A stretch of DNA of 64,000 bases, taken from Opitutaceae bacterium. GTDB lineage: Bacteria > Verrucomicrobiota > Verrucomicrobiia > Opitutales > Opitutaceae. This document shows, in pieces, positions 1 to 8,469 of this stretch. Below the pieces are notes generated by a model that was given only the letters and a program-made list of their open reading frames with translations, was not told the DNA's origin and did not search any database. The DNA lies in assembly GCA_028284385.1 (NCBI GenBank), contig JANQRT010000073.1:248001-312000 (forward strand), read 5' to 3'. The first letter of the stretch is position 1, and the number at the start of each line of letters is the position of its first letter. The position numbers were made by a program, and so were the translations under genes.

Positions 1-976
1 AGGTCTCCGGACAGTCAGCGAAAACCTGCTTAATCGCGTCGCATTCCTGTATGTCGCCCATCGGCGTGGCGGTCGCATGGGTGTTCACAATATGAATGTC
101 TTTCGGCTCGAGATTCGCCTTTTTAAGGGCAGCTCGCATACATTGAGCCTGGCGTTCGGGATTCGGCAAAACGTAGTCGGTCGCATCGGAATTCACATGA
201 TAGCCGACGATCTCTCCGTAGACTTTCGCTCCCCTGGCCTGGGCGTCTTCCAGACGCTCGAGGGTGTACAAGGCGCCGCCCTCGCTAACGACGATGCCAT
301 TTCGAGCGAGGTCGAATGGTCGTGAGGCCTTGTTGGGGTCTTCATGTTCAGCCAAGGCTCCCTGACTCTTGAATCCCGCAAATATGCCGAAAGTATGAAT
401 GCTCTCCGAGACTCCTCCAGCGATGGCGAAATCGACCTCTCCCAACTGCAGCATTTGCAAGGCGTGGACGAGTCCCAGATTACCAGCCGCACAAGCCGCT
501 CCGATCGTGTAAGCGGGTCCGGTAACTTTTAGATTAAGCGAAGCTTCGCCGGCCGGATTATTGGCAACCGTCCGTGGATTATGATGGTGGGTCCAGAACT
601 TGGTGTCGTAATCAAACTGGGAGATATTGTAGATCTCGTTTTCAGTCTCGACGTTCCCATGCTCGGTGATGCCGACGTAGATCCCGACCCGGTCCTTGTC
701 CAGAGCCTCGAAAGCTATACCCGAATCTTCAACAGCCTCCCTTGAGCAGTAAATGGAAATGCTGCCAGCACGCGTTCCCACTCGCAGCTCCTTGCGTCGC
801 TGATACTTGAGGGGATCGAAATCGCACACGCCAGCCAGAGCTTCTCCCATGTAGCGCATTTCAATCCGACTTATCCCGGCAACGCCCTTGAGGAGATTGT
901 TTCGGAATTCGGAGAGGTTTGTGCCGTTCGGGGCCGTTAAGCCAACGCCGGTGATTACGATTCTACTCAGCTCCAT
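1..976 (-). CDS. beta-ketoacyl-ACP synthase II family protein, 3' end cut by window edge
   Basis: This gene starts at ATG 976 and runs off the left edge, giving 325 visible residues of a family that is usually about 410 long. It condenses malonyl-ACP with a growing acyl chain in fatty acid or polyketide-type synthesis in the cytoplasm. I translated it directly: the N-terminus reads MELSRIVITGVGL, the nucleophile region is GAACAAGN with Cys at about residue 162, and the first catalytic histidine is in NTHATATPMGD at about residue 300. The second histidine and the GFGG loop lie outside the window. It is divergent from galE. The nucleophile context differs from classical FabF (usually TACAT), so a specialised FabF-like or chain-length-factor-like role is possible. 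Family certain; exact pathway not. Confidence 0.9.
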   Translation of the reverse strand, partial: MELSRIVITGVGLTAPNGTNLSEFRNNLLKGVAGISRIEMRYMGEALAGVCDFDPLKYQRRKELRVGTRAGSISIYCSREAVEDSGIAFEALDKDRVGIYVGITEHGNVETENEIYNISQFDYDTKFWTHHHNPRTVANNPAGEASLNLKVTGPAYTIGAACAAGNLGLVHALQMLQLGEVDFAIAGGVSESIHTFGIFAGFKSQGALAEHEDPNKASRPFDLARNGIVVSEGGALYTLERLEDAQARGAKVYGEIVGYHVNSDATDYVLPNPERQAQCMRAALKKANLEPKDIHIVNTHATATPMGDIQECDAIKQVFADCPET

Positions 977-1083
977 TAAGTGTTTTTCAATTTATAAAAT
1001 GACCCCCAAGAAAAACTTTGCTATCCCACGAGGATTGCTCTTTGCGTAGCTAAAAAGATATCCTGTTCAACACAAATCCCTTG

Positions 1084-2073
1084 ATGAAAGTACTCGTAGT
1101 TGGAGGCGCAGGCTACATCGGCAGCCATTGCGTAAGACAATTGATAAATGCAGGCCATGAACCATTGGTCCTCGACAACTTCTCCTACGGACATCGGCAA
1201 GCGGTTCCCCAAGGCGTCCCGCTATATGAAGAGGATCTTGGAAATAGAGAGGCGGTAGCCGCCATTCTGGTCAAGGAATCGATCGATATTGTGATGCACT
1301 TCGCCGCCTTCATCAACGTGGGCGACTCGATGAAGGATCCGCTGACCTACTACGAAAACAATGTCGGAAAGACCATTCGGCTTCTCCAGGCCATGCGGGA
1401 TGCCAATGTGACCAAATTCATCTTCAGCTCCTCGTGCACTATTTTCGGCGAAGCAGCGGAAATGCCGCTGACTGAAGACTTGCCCATGCAGTCCTTTAGC
1501 GCCTACGGCCAGACTAAACAGGACATCGAAGTCCTTCTGAAATACTGCGCCAATGCCTACGGTCTATCCTATGCCTGCTTCCGCTACTTTAACGCTTCGG
1601 GAGCCGCCGAAGATGGCTCGATAGGCGAAGATCACAGTCCGGAAACCCATCTTATCCCGCTCGCCATGCTAGCCGCGATGGGGAAGAGAGATAAACTGAA
1701 AGTTTTCGGGACGGATTATCCGACGCCCGACGGCACTTGCATGCGCGACTATGTGCACGTGGACGACTTAAGCAGAGCCCATATCTCTTCTTTCGAGAAA
1801 CTCGAGGAGCCAGGAGTGGAGCTGAATTACAATTTGGGAACCGGTACGCCGGCTAGCGTAATGGAAGTGATCAAAGTAGTCGAAGAGGTCACCGGACTTG
1901 AAGTGCCACACGAATTAGCTGAAAGGAGAGAGGGAGATGTCCCGGCGGCCTATGCTAATCCGGCCAAGGCTATCAGAGAGCTGAATTGGCAGATTCAATA
2001 TCCCGACATCAAGTCTATCGTTGCGACCGCCTGGGGATGGCACCAAAGCCATCCTGCTGGATTCGAGGCATAA
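1084..2073 (+). CDS. galE: UDP-glucose 4-epimerase
   Basis: GalE interconverts UDP-glucose and UDP-galactose with bound NAD+, feeding exopolysaccharide, LPS and galactose metabolism. The 329-residue protein begins with the Rossmann motif GGAGYIGSH (Gly7, Gly10, Gly13), has the acidic residue Asp31 that selects NAD, the catalytic serine region SSSCTIFG (Ser117) and the pair Tyr141-x3-Lys145. Length is normal for the family. A TTG directly precedes the ATG at 1084; I chose the ATG because the family starts at MKVLVVGG. The gene stands alone, divergent from the KAS gene and upstream of the response regulator by about 180 bases. Confidence 0.95.
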   Translation: MKVLVVGGAGYIGSHCVRQLINAGHEPLVLDNFSYGHRQAVPQGVPLYEEDLGNREAVAAILVKESIDIVMHFAAFINVGDSMKDPLTYYENNVGKTIRLLQAMRDANVTKFIFSSSCTIFGEAAEMPLTEDLPMQSFSAYGQTKQDIEVLLKYCANAYGLSYACFRYFNASGAAEDGSIGEDHSPETHLIPLAMLAAMGKRDKLKVFGTDYPTPDGTCMRDYVHVDDLSRAHISSFEKLEEPGVELNYNLGTGTPASVMEVIKVVEEVTGLEVPHELAERREGDVPAAYANPAKAIRELNWQIQYPDIKSIVATAWGWHQSHPAGFEA

Positions 2074-2250
2074 ATGCCTTAAGAAGCGTTGCATTCGCGT
2101 CTTTTTCTGTATCTTTAAACTATAGGCTTGCAAATTACTCCTCATAATGGAGATGGATAAGAATTCGACTCGCTTATTACGGGAATTCCCTGAGAGCCTG
2201 TTTAAGTATTCACCCGTTGAAGACGATAAAGCCTAAGGACCAACTTTTCT

Positions 2251-2883
2251 ATGAATGTAATCATCATTGAGGACCAGATTCTCTTTCGAGAACTCATGGT
2301 TTCCGTTCTTCGCAACGATTTCGGGTTGAATGTTGTCGGAGAATACGATGATGGCGAATCGGGCATGCAAGCCTGCCTCGAACAGAAGCCTGACCTGGTT
2401 GTCCTCGATCTCAAAATTAAGAAGCTGGGAGGCCTGAGCGTCTTCAATCGTCTTAAAGATCGAGTGCCCGACCTGAAAATCGTACTCGTCTCTGCCCACT
2501 TCACCCCTGAAATCGTTAAAAGCGCCGTCGAGCGCGGAGTAAATGGTCTCGTCACCAAAGACAGCACCTTCGAAAGTTTGAAAGACGCCATTGGCCAAAT
2601 CCTGAAAGGCGCCGTCTACTACGCCCCCGAAGCCTACGCTTTGCTGCGTCAGCCGGTTGATAAGGACTACACCAATAATCTCAAGAAACTTACTCCTCGG
2701 GAAACCGACGTTCTGCAAATGGTCGGCGAAGGCTACAGCTCCAAGGAAATCGCCCAGTCCTTCAACCTGAGCGTTCGCACCATTGACGCCCATCGCAGCA
2801 ACATCATGCGCAAGCTGAATCTGCGAGGCGCCACCGATATGACGCGTCTGGCAGTCAAATTGAAGCTAGTAAGCCAAGATTGA
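2251..2883 (+). CDS. NarL/LuxR-type response regulator
   Basis: A two-component output protein of 210 residues. Residues 1-120 form a receiver domain with the acidic pair Glu7-Asp8, the phosphoacceptor Asp53 in VVLDLK, Ser80 and Lys104. Residues about 145-205 form a LuxR-type helix-turn-helix (LTPRETDVLQM, SSKEIAQ, VRTIDAHRSNIMRKL). Phosphorylation is expected to drive DNA binding. It is followed after 16 bases by an Hpt-domain gene, so the pair probably forms one transcript and the Hpt protein may deliver the phosphate. No histidine kinase is encoded in the neighbourhood, and the regulated genes cannot be read from the sequence. Confidence 0.95.
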   Translation: MNVIIIEDQILFRELMVSVLRNDFGLNVVGEYDDGESGMQACLEQKPDLVVLDLKIKKLGGLSVFNRLKDRVPDLKIVLVSAHFTPEIVKSAVERGVNGLVTKDSTFESLKDAIGQILKGAVYYAPEAYALLRQPVDKDYTNNLKKLTPRETDVLQMVGEGYSSKEIAQSFNLSVRTIDAHRSNIMRKLNLRGATDMTRLAVKLKLVSQD

Positions 2884-2899
2884 TTTTCGCGGATACGCC

Positions 2900-3286
2900 A
2901 TGCCGCTTCCCGACCTTCGAGGCCAGCCCATCATCAACAAGCAGGCCGTCTTCGAACTAAAGAGTCGCCAAAGCGAAGGTCAGACTCTCTTCGACAAGCT
3001 GTATTCAATTTATGTAGACGAAACGCCAGGTCTGGTCGCGGATCTGAGAGATTCTGTGGAAAAGAATGTTTCCGGTCCGGCCAGGGAAACCATTCATCAA
3101 CTGAAAGGCTCGTCGGCAGTAATGGGAGCGAATCGAATCCATATCCTGGCGAAAACGACCCTCGAGTATTCAGATGAAGAGCTTTTAGCGGAGTTGAAAG
3201 GACTCGCAGATACCGTCGAATCGGAATTCGAGCAATACACTCAGGAAATCGCTTCGCTATTAGATGATGGTCAAACGGAACTCTGA
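2900..3286 (+). CDS. Hpt (histidine phosphotransfer) domain protein
   Basis: A stand-alone phosphorelay protein of 128 residues. The conserved phospho-histidine is His66 in HQLKGSSAVMGA, the classic Hpt motif, inside an all-helical domain spanning about residues 25-120. Hpt proteins shuttle phosphate between a hybrid kinase receiver and a final response regulator. The gene sits 16 bases after a NarL-type regulator, which is the obvious partner. It is convergent with recR (stop codons only 13 bases apart). The sensor kinase must be encoded elsewhere. Confidence 0.9.
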   Translation: MPLPDLRGQPIINKQAVFELKSRQSEGQTLFDKLYSIYVDETPGLVADLRDSVEKNVSGPARETIHQLKGSSAVMGANRIHILAKTTLEYSDEELLAELKGLADTVESEFEQYTQEIASLLDDGQTEL

Positions 3287-3299
3287 TTAGCCGCCCAGA

Positions 3300-3896
3300 C
3301 TAAAATTCCTGGCGGCCTTCCAAAGCGCTTTTCAGGGTAACAGCGTCGGCGTAAAGAACAGATCCACCACTGGGCAATCCAAAGCCGATACGAGAAACGG
3401 ATACGGACCCAAAGCGTTTCACTTGGTCCTGAATATAGTGACACGTCGCCTCTCCTTCGATATCGTTGGGCAAGGCTAGAATCAGCTCCTTAATATCGCC
3501 GGAAACCAATCGTTTCTCTAACGAAACGAGATTCAAATCTTCAGGCCCTACGCCATGAATGGGAGACAGTTTTCCATGCAAAACGTGATACAAGCCCCGA
3601 TAGGCTCCCGATTTTTCCATCGCCAGCAAATCGCTTACATGTTCCACAACGCAAACCTGGCCAGATCCCGATCTGCGCTCATCCTGGCAAATGGAACACA
3701 GCTCCTCTTCGCAAATATTGCCGCACTGAATACAAGCCTTAACATGATCTTTAGCGTAGGAAAGCGCTTGAATCAAATCATCACCCGAGTCCGGTTTCTC
3801 CAGCAATAGATGGACTGCCATCCGTTCCGCCGAGCGGTACCCAACACCTGGAATTCGCTTAAGTTGCTTTTGTAATGCTTCGAAAGCAGGGGTCAT
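3300..3896 (-). CDS. recR: recombination mediator protein RecR
   Basis: RecR works with RecO (and RecF) to load RecA onto single-stranded DNA at gaps. The 198-residue protein has the expected order: N-terminal helix-hairpin-helix (LKRIPGVGYRSAERMA), the C4 zinc finger (Cys55, Cys58, Cys67, Cys70), a Toprim domain in the middle (residues about 80-175) and the C-terminal Walker-like region (SRIGFGLPSGG). Length is typical. It lies downstream of ybaB on the same strand with a 115-base spacer, the order common in bacteria, though dnaX is not part of this cluster. Confidence 0.96.
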   Translation of the reverse strand: MTPAFEALQKQLKRIPGVGYRSAERMAVHLLLEKPDSGDDLIQALSYAKDHVKACIQCGNICEEELCSICQDERRSGSGQVCVVEHVSDLLAMEKSGAYRGLYHVLHGKLSPIHGVGPEDLNLVSLEKRLVSGDIKELILALPNDIEGEATCHYIQDQVKRFGSVSVSRIGFGLPSGGSVLYADAVTLKSALEGRQEF

Positions 3897-4011
3897 TGGA
3901 TTGGGCGTGAGGTTTTGAGTCTTAGGTTATCGGTTTCAGAGCTAGCATCCATGCAAATTCAAATCCTAACACCCAATACCTAAAACCAAAATCCCGTCGA
4001 CAAAATCTACC

Positions 4012-4320
4012 CTACATCAACCCCGGCAGACTCAGTCCCTCGGAAACCTTTCCCATCTCTTCCTCGTTCACTTCCTTGGCCTTGGCGCTGGCCTCCTTAA
4101 CCGCCTCCAGAATCGTCTCTTCAACCAGATTGGCTTCTTCCTGCAGGAGTTCGGGATCGATCTTAATCGAGCGAAACTCGCTCTGACCCGTGATGACGAT
4201 AGTCACCGCTCCTCCACCACTGGAAATCTCCAACTCTCTTTCGGCGAGCTCGTTTTGCACGCTCTCCATTTTCTTCTGCATCTTCTGAGCTTGCTTGAGC
4301 AACTTTCCTACGCCTGCCAT
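4012..4320 (-). CDS. YbaB/EbfC family nucleoid-associated protein
   Basis: A small DNA-binding protein of 102 residues from the YbaB/EbfC family, which forms dimers that bind DNA without strong sequence preference. The sequence shows the family pattern: an N-terminal coiled helix (LLKQAQKMQKKMESVQNEL), the central strands GAVTIVITGQSEFRSIKIDPELL, and a C-terminal helix rich in Glu, Lys and Ala. Its position just upstream of recR is the usual one. The start is ATG 4320; an upstream in-frame extension is not needed. Confidence 0.92.
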   Translation of the reverse strand: MAGVGKLLKQAQKMQKKMESVQNELAERELEISSGGGAVTIVITGQSEFRSIKIDPELLQEEANLVEETILEAVKEASAKAKEVNEEEMGKVSEGLSLPGLM

Positions 4321-4591
4321 GATAGAATTCGATTTTAAAGTTCTTTAGGACCAAGACAGACTAATTGCTTCCCGCCTCCATTCGTCAACATCCAAAAAGA
4401 GACTCGAGAGACCGCTTAGCGACCTAGCAGGTTGAAGCTGGTCATCTACTCTAGGGCGGCGGCGAATAATCAAGATTTTGAATACCGCATGCGTGCTTTT
4501 AGATTGCCGCTAGAGAGGAATTAGAATTAAGTCGAAAGTGCTCGGGAACCTTAGTCCATACGCAACCGCTCAAGCATCCCCCTTCCTCCTC

Positions 4592-6889
4592 ATGAAAAAG
4601 CTAGCTCTGGGTCTTTGGCTAAGCTTAGCCATCTTCACAACAACCGCACTCCAAGCCCAGGACTTGACGGGCACCTGGACGTTCGAATACGACGTGATCG
4701 AGGCCAACGGAGAGTGCGCCGGAGAGGAAAATGATCCTATAGCGACCGAAGTGATCGGGCTCATCCACAACACGCAGACGGGAGAAGTTACCGTCTCGGG
4801 CATCATGGGGGATTCTCAGGTCATAGTAGATGGAACGGTATCAGGCTCCACCTTTTCATTCTCGGCTTCATTCACCGATGAAGGCGGGACAACCAATCGG
4901 ACCATCCAGCTTGAAATTCTCAACGCGAACACGATGAGCGACACCATCGACCAGCCTGGCGAAGAGTGGACTTGGGGACCAACTGCCACAAACATAACCT
5001 GCGAAGATGGCAAATCTTTCGTCAATGCCTTCAGGCAAAACGTAGATCCATCTGAAATTGCCGTTAGCGGGCATGTCTGGATAGACGTTGACGACAACGG
5101 TATCGAGGAAGCCTCGGACCAGGTCCTGTCTAATATCACCGTTATATTGCTACAAGGTCAGACCGTCGTTTCCAACAGCGTCACGGATAGCGAAGGCAAT
5201 TATTCCTTTCCCCGATCAGGCTCTCTAGTAGACGACACCGAATACACCATCCGATTGATCGATATATCAAACGCGCTCGAATCCATCGACCAGATCGGAT
5301 CCGAGCGTACCTTCACGCTCCATCCGACCAGCGCCCAGGAGCGCGACTTTAGATACCGGTTTTCCGATCAAACCACTTTCATAGGAATCGAATTGCCCCA
5401 GCCATGCGAAATCATCCTCCCCGTGCTCAACGGAGCCCCGATATGGGATGGAACCATCAGTTTTGGCGCTGGAATCGCGCTTCGAGTCGCCCGACTTTTT
5501 CCCGACGTTCCCCTGGTCACGGAATACCCCGCCGATTTCAGCGCATCCAGCATGTCGATACAGCTGACTGGAGACGCGACTAGCGATGATCGCATACTAC
5601 TCGAGCGAACCTCTGGTACCGAGACCAGCGGAAATCAAGTCCTGAACATCCCAATCGATACTTCGGCAAGCAATCGCGACATTCGCGACATCCTTGGCAG
5701 GCTTCACTACATCTTCGACGGCAGCGTCATCGATCCCAATCGAAACCTAAGCGTCCAGATTACCTTTAATGGCGGCGGGGCACTCGCCGACGACAGCTTC
5801 GAGTGCCAAATCAAGCCCCAAGAACCTGCCGCCTTCGCCGCTTTAGACATTGTCATACCAGCTGATGGGGTTCATCTAGTGGCAACCGGCGATTTCAACA
5901 TTAGAGCCAGTTGCACGACTTCTGACATGGGAATGTTCGATATTCGCCCCGATATCGTAAGCTGGTCTGCATCAACCTTAAGCTCGGCGATCTTGACGCA
6001 CCAATTTTCAAGCGATGGACTAGCTGACATCTGGACCGTGGAGTTGGTAAATCCAGGAGAGGATCAAGAAAGCACAGCAGATCTCCTCTTGACCGCAGAA
6101 CTCGGGAGCCTGACTGATACCTCCAACTGCACTGTCTGCATAACCGGCTGCCAAGATCCACCCAGTACTTTGGAGGAATGCTTTGTGCAATTATTGCAAA
6201 CAATCCTTTTCGGCTTTGGTGAGCTTCTCCAAACGCCAAACGAAGCGCCAGAACCCAATCCCTTACCGGGTCTCTTTTCCGTAAGGGATCTTTTGAATAC
6301 AAGCGAAGAAGGCAGGAGACTGACAGACCTTTATAACACGCATTCTACCGAGGCTACCCAGATGCTCTTCTCCTCGCCCGGCCTAGCGGAAACCACTCAA
6401 GTGTTCCTGGATGCGATAAAACCTGGAATCACCGCTATTCTATCAGGCAAAGGGGATGAAGTGATCATCACTCAGGAAATGGCGGATGCTCTCAATAACG
6501 TGAGGTCGATACTCGAGTTGCAGGCTAGCCCCGCTTTTCTAGAGGATTTGAGGAAAGAAGCTGAGACCTTCAACGGCATGCAGGACTTCGTCGGCATGAG
6601 CTTTGGCCAAGCATTAGCAGAGGCAGAAGTGGACGCTGCCGATCTCTCCATCACTGCCTACAAGCCAATCCAAGGCGTGGATACCTTTTCCGTGAGTTGC
6701 TACCGAGTGGATGGGCTTAGCTATTCGCTATGGAAACGCCCCTCTCTTTCCTCTGGCGAGTGGGTTTTGGTGGAGGCCGCCGTCGAATCCAATGACGAGC
6801 TACGCACCACCCTCACTGATCCGAGCCCGGGCGGGGCCAGCGCTTTTTATCGTATCCAGTCTATAGCGACGGATGAAAGTAACGAATAG
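4592..6889 (+). CDS. exported protein with SdrD B-like domain
   Basis: A 765-residue exported protein. I chose ATG 4592 because it begins a clear signal peptide (MKKLALGLWLSLAIF, cleavage near ALQAQ); an upstream GTG at 4538 would bury it. Residues about 158-235 read as an SdrD B-like (Cna-B related) beta-sandwich: VSGHVWIDVDDNG and a calcium-site-like DSEGNYSF. The rest has no domain I recognise: an N-terminal region with cysteines, a middle beta-rich part with a run of cysteines (CTVCITGC near residue 512), an alpha-helical stretch, and a C-terminal beta region. No sorting motif or transmembrane anchor was seen at the C-terminus. Likely secreted or surface-exposed; function unknown. Confidence 0.75.
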   Translation: MKKLALGLWLSLAIFTTTALQAQDLTGTWTFEYDVIEANGECAGEENDPIATEVIGLIHNTQTGEVTVSGIMGDSQVIVDGTVSGSTFSFSASFTDEGGTTNRTIQLEILNANTMSDTIDQPGEEWTWGPTATNITCEDGKSFVNAFRQNVDPSEIAVSGHVWIDVDDNGIEEASDQVLSNITVILLQGQTVVSNSVTDSEGNYSFPRSGSLVDDTEYTIRLIDISNALESIDQIGSERTFTLHPTSAQERDFRYRFSDQTTFIGIELPQPCEIILPVLNGAPIWDGTISFGAGIALRVARLFPDVPLVTEYPADFSASSMSIQLTGDATSDDRILLERTSGTETSGNQVLNIPIDTSASNRDIRDILGRLHYIFDGSVIDPNRNLSVQITFNGGGALADDSFECQIKPQEPAAFAALDIVIPADGVHLVATGDFNIRASCTTSDMGMFDIRPDIVSWSASTLSSAILTHQFSSDGLADIWTVELVNPGEDQESTADLLLTAELGSLTDTSNCTVCITGCQDPPSTLEECFVQLLQTILFGFGELLQTPNEAPEPNPLPGLFSVRDLLNTSEEGRRLTDLYNTHSTEATQMLFSSPGLAETTQVFLDAIKPGITAILSGKGDEVIITQEMADALNNVRSILELQASPAFLEDLRKEAETFNGMQDFVGMSFGQALAEAEVDAADLSITAYKPIQGVDTFSVSCYRVDGLSYSLWKRPSLSSGEWVLVEAAVESNDELRTTLTDPSPGGASAFYRIQSIATDESNE

Positions 6890-6891
6890 AG

Positions 6892-7785
6892 TCACAGCTG
6901 GTCCAAAAATTCCTTAAAACCTTCTCTATAACTCGGGTAGAGAGGCTGCCAGGAAGTCTCGTTCCTTAAGGCTTTATTTGATATCCGTCGATTAGGTGGC
7001 TTTCGACCTGTATCGAGACTTCGATGGCTTTTCTTTGCCAGGAACGCCTCTCGCTCAATTCTGTCGAAAGTATCCAAATTCTTCAGCCATTGCGACATCT
7101 CGCTTTTTCGACTAGGGCAATCATCGACGACATTGAAGATCTTTCCCGGCTTGAGGGAATCCAGTCTTTCAATACTCCAAATGGCAGAGCAAATGTCCTC
7201 CAAGCGAATTAAATTCAAAAAATAGTCCGAATCGCTTCCATCCTCCACCGGCTCCCGCAGGAGCGAATCCAGCAAGCGGTGGCGTCCGGGACCATAGATG
7301 CCACCCAAGCGAAGAACGACCGCGTTGAACGACGCGAGCCCCTGCAAAAACGTCTTCTCGGCCTGCAAAAGCATTTTGCTCCGATCATGAGAAGCCATCG
7401 CGTCTCCTTCTTCAAGCCAAGTGCCATCGGCATCTGGATACACGCCTACACTACTGGTATAGATCGCTGCTTGGCGAATTTCTCGCTTATTCGCCCAGCG
7501 AGAGACAGATCGATTTCCCTCAACATACGACAAGCGATACCCCTCAATCCCATTCCCAGTGGAACCCACGCAATTCAAGAACAGATCGACGTCTGTATCC
7601 GCAAATTCATGCCAATCGTCTTCGTGAACCTGAAAAGCTTCCGCCTCAATCCCTTCTTCTCTTAAGGCGACGACCGACTCTTCACGTCGCGTTATTGCCT
7701 TTACCGAGTACCCTTGCTGCAAAGCCTGCTTCGCAAAGGCCGAGCCTACATAGCCGCAGCCGAGTATAAGAGCCGTCTTCATCAT
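6892..7785 (-). CDS. NAD-dependent epimerase/dehydratase family protein (extended SDR)
   Basis: A 297-residue Rossmann-fold enzyme. The N-terminus TALILGCGYVGSAFA carries the Gly-x-Gly-x-x-Gly nucleotide-binding motif, and the region AIYTSSVGVYPDADG resembles the active-site strand of the atypical extended SDR group (YeeZ-like). A strict Tyr-x3-Lys pair is not obvious, which suggests a non-standard or degenerate active site. It is convergent with the SdrD-type gene and divergent from the DJ-1 gene, so it is probably transcribed alone. Substrate cannot be read from sequence. Confidence 0.85.
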   Translation of the reverse strand: MMKTALILGCGYVGSAFAKQALQQGYSVKAITRREESVVALREEGIEAEAFQVHEDDWHEFADTDVDLFLNCVGSTGNGIEGYRLSYVEGNRSVSRWANKREIRQAAIYTSSVGVYPDADGTWLEEGDAMASHDRSKMLLQAEKTFLQGLASFNAVVLRLGGIYGPGRHRLLDSLLREPVEDGSDSDYFLNLIRLEDICSAIWSIERLDSLKPGKIFNVVDDCPSRKSEMSQWLKNLDTFDRIEREAFLAKKSHRSLDTGRKPPNRRISNKALRNETSWQPLYPSYREGFKEFLDQL

Positions 7786-7832
7786 TCTCGAATAATTAAA
7801 GTTTGCCTGATTCCTATAATTGCCAGAAAGAA

Positions 7833-8387
7833 ATGCTCGTGTCTGAAGCTGAAAAATCCGCCCTTATTCTCGTTTTCGATGGCGTCGAAGAAGTGGAAGC
7901 TCTGGCCCCCGTCGATATTTTGAGACGAGCGGGGGTAGCTGTCACTATTGCTAGTCTCCGAGAGAATAAAACGGTTCATGGCCGAAACGGGATATCGTTC
8001 CTAGCCGATAAATCCTTCGAAGAAACCAGAACAGAGAGCCATGATTTGTTCATTCTTCCCGGTGGCCCAGGCGTCCTGGAACTCGTGGACGACACGAATC
8101 TTCACGATTACATTAGAGATCGCCTAAAAGCCAGCCAGCTCTGCTCCGCTATTTGCGCCGCTCCGGCCGTTTTCGCGGCAGCTGGGGCCCTCGATGGCAA
8201 AACAGCCACCTCCCACGCATCCGTCCGCGACCGTCTCCCCCAAGCCAGCGATGAAAAGGTTGTGCAGGATGGAGTGATCATAACCTCGCAAGGAGCCGGA
8301 ACCGCTTTGGCATTCGGCTTAAAATTAGCGGAAGTATTGGCCGGTAAAGATCAAACCGCTGAGGTTGCAGCCTCAATCCATGCTTAA
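7833..8387 (+). CDS. DJ-1/PfpI family protein
   Basis: A 184-residue protein of the DJ-1/PfpI superfamily, which includes deglycases, chaperone-like and protease-like members. Visible family features are LILVFDGVEEVEALAPVDILRRAG at the start, the acidic residue in that helix, and the nucleophile elbow AICAAPAVFAAAG with the reactive cysteine. I start it at ATG 7833, preceded by a purine-rich AGAAAG, rather than the TTG 30 bases upstream. It fits the DJ-1 (ThiJ) subgroup more than the PfpI protease subgroup. It probably protects against reactive carbonyl or oxidative damage; that role is inferred from the family. Confidence 0.88.
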   Translation: MLVSEAEKSALILVFDGVEEVEALAPVDILRRAGVAVTIASLRENKTVHGRNGISFLADKSFEETRTESHDLFILPGGPGVLELVDDTNLHDYIRDRLKASQLCSAICAAPAVFAAAGALDGKTATSHASVRDRLPQASDEKVVQDGVIITSQGAGTALAFGLKLAEVLAGKDQTAEVAASIHA

Positions 8388-8469
8388 CATTTAAGGCCTT
8401 ATAACCTATCGAAAATCACACCGTGGCTTTTAGCGGAGGCGGAGAACCCAAAACCTAAAACCGAATACC

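Noticed and set aside
1021..1212. 63-codon minus-strand frame opposite the galE start
   Set aside because: It is antisense to the conserved GalE N-terminus.
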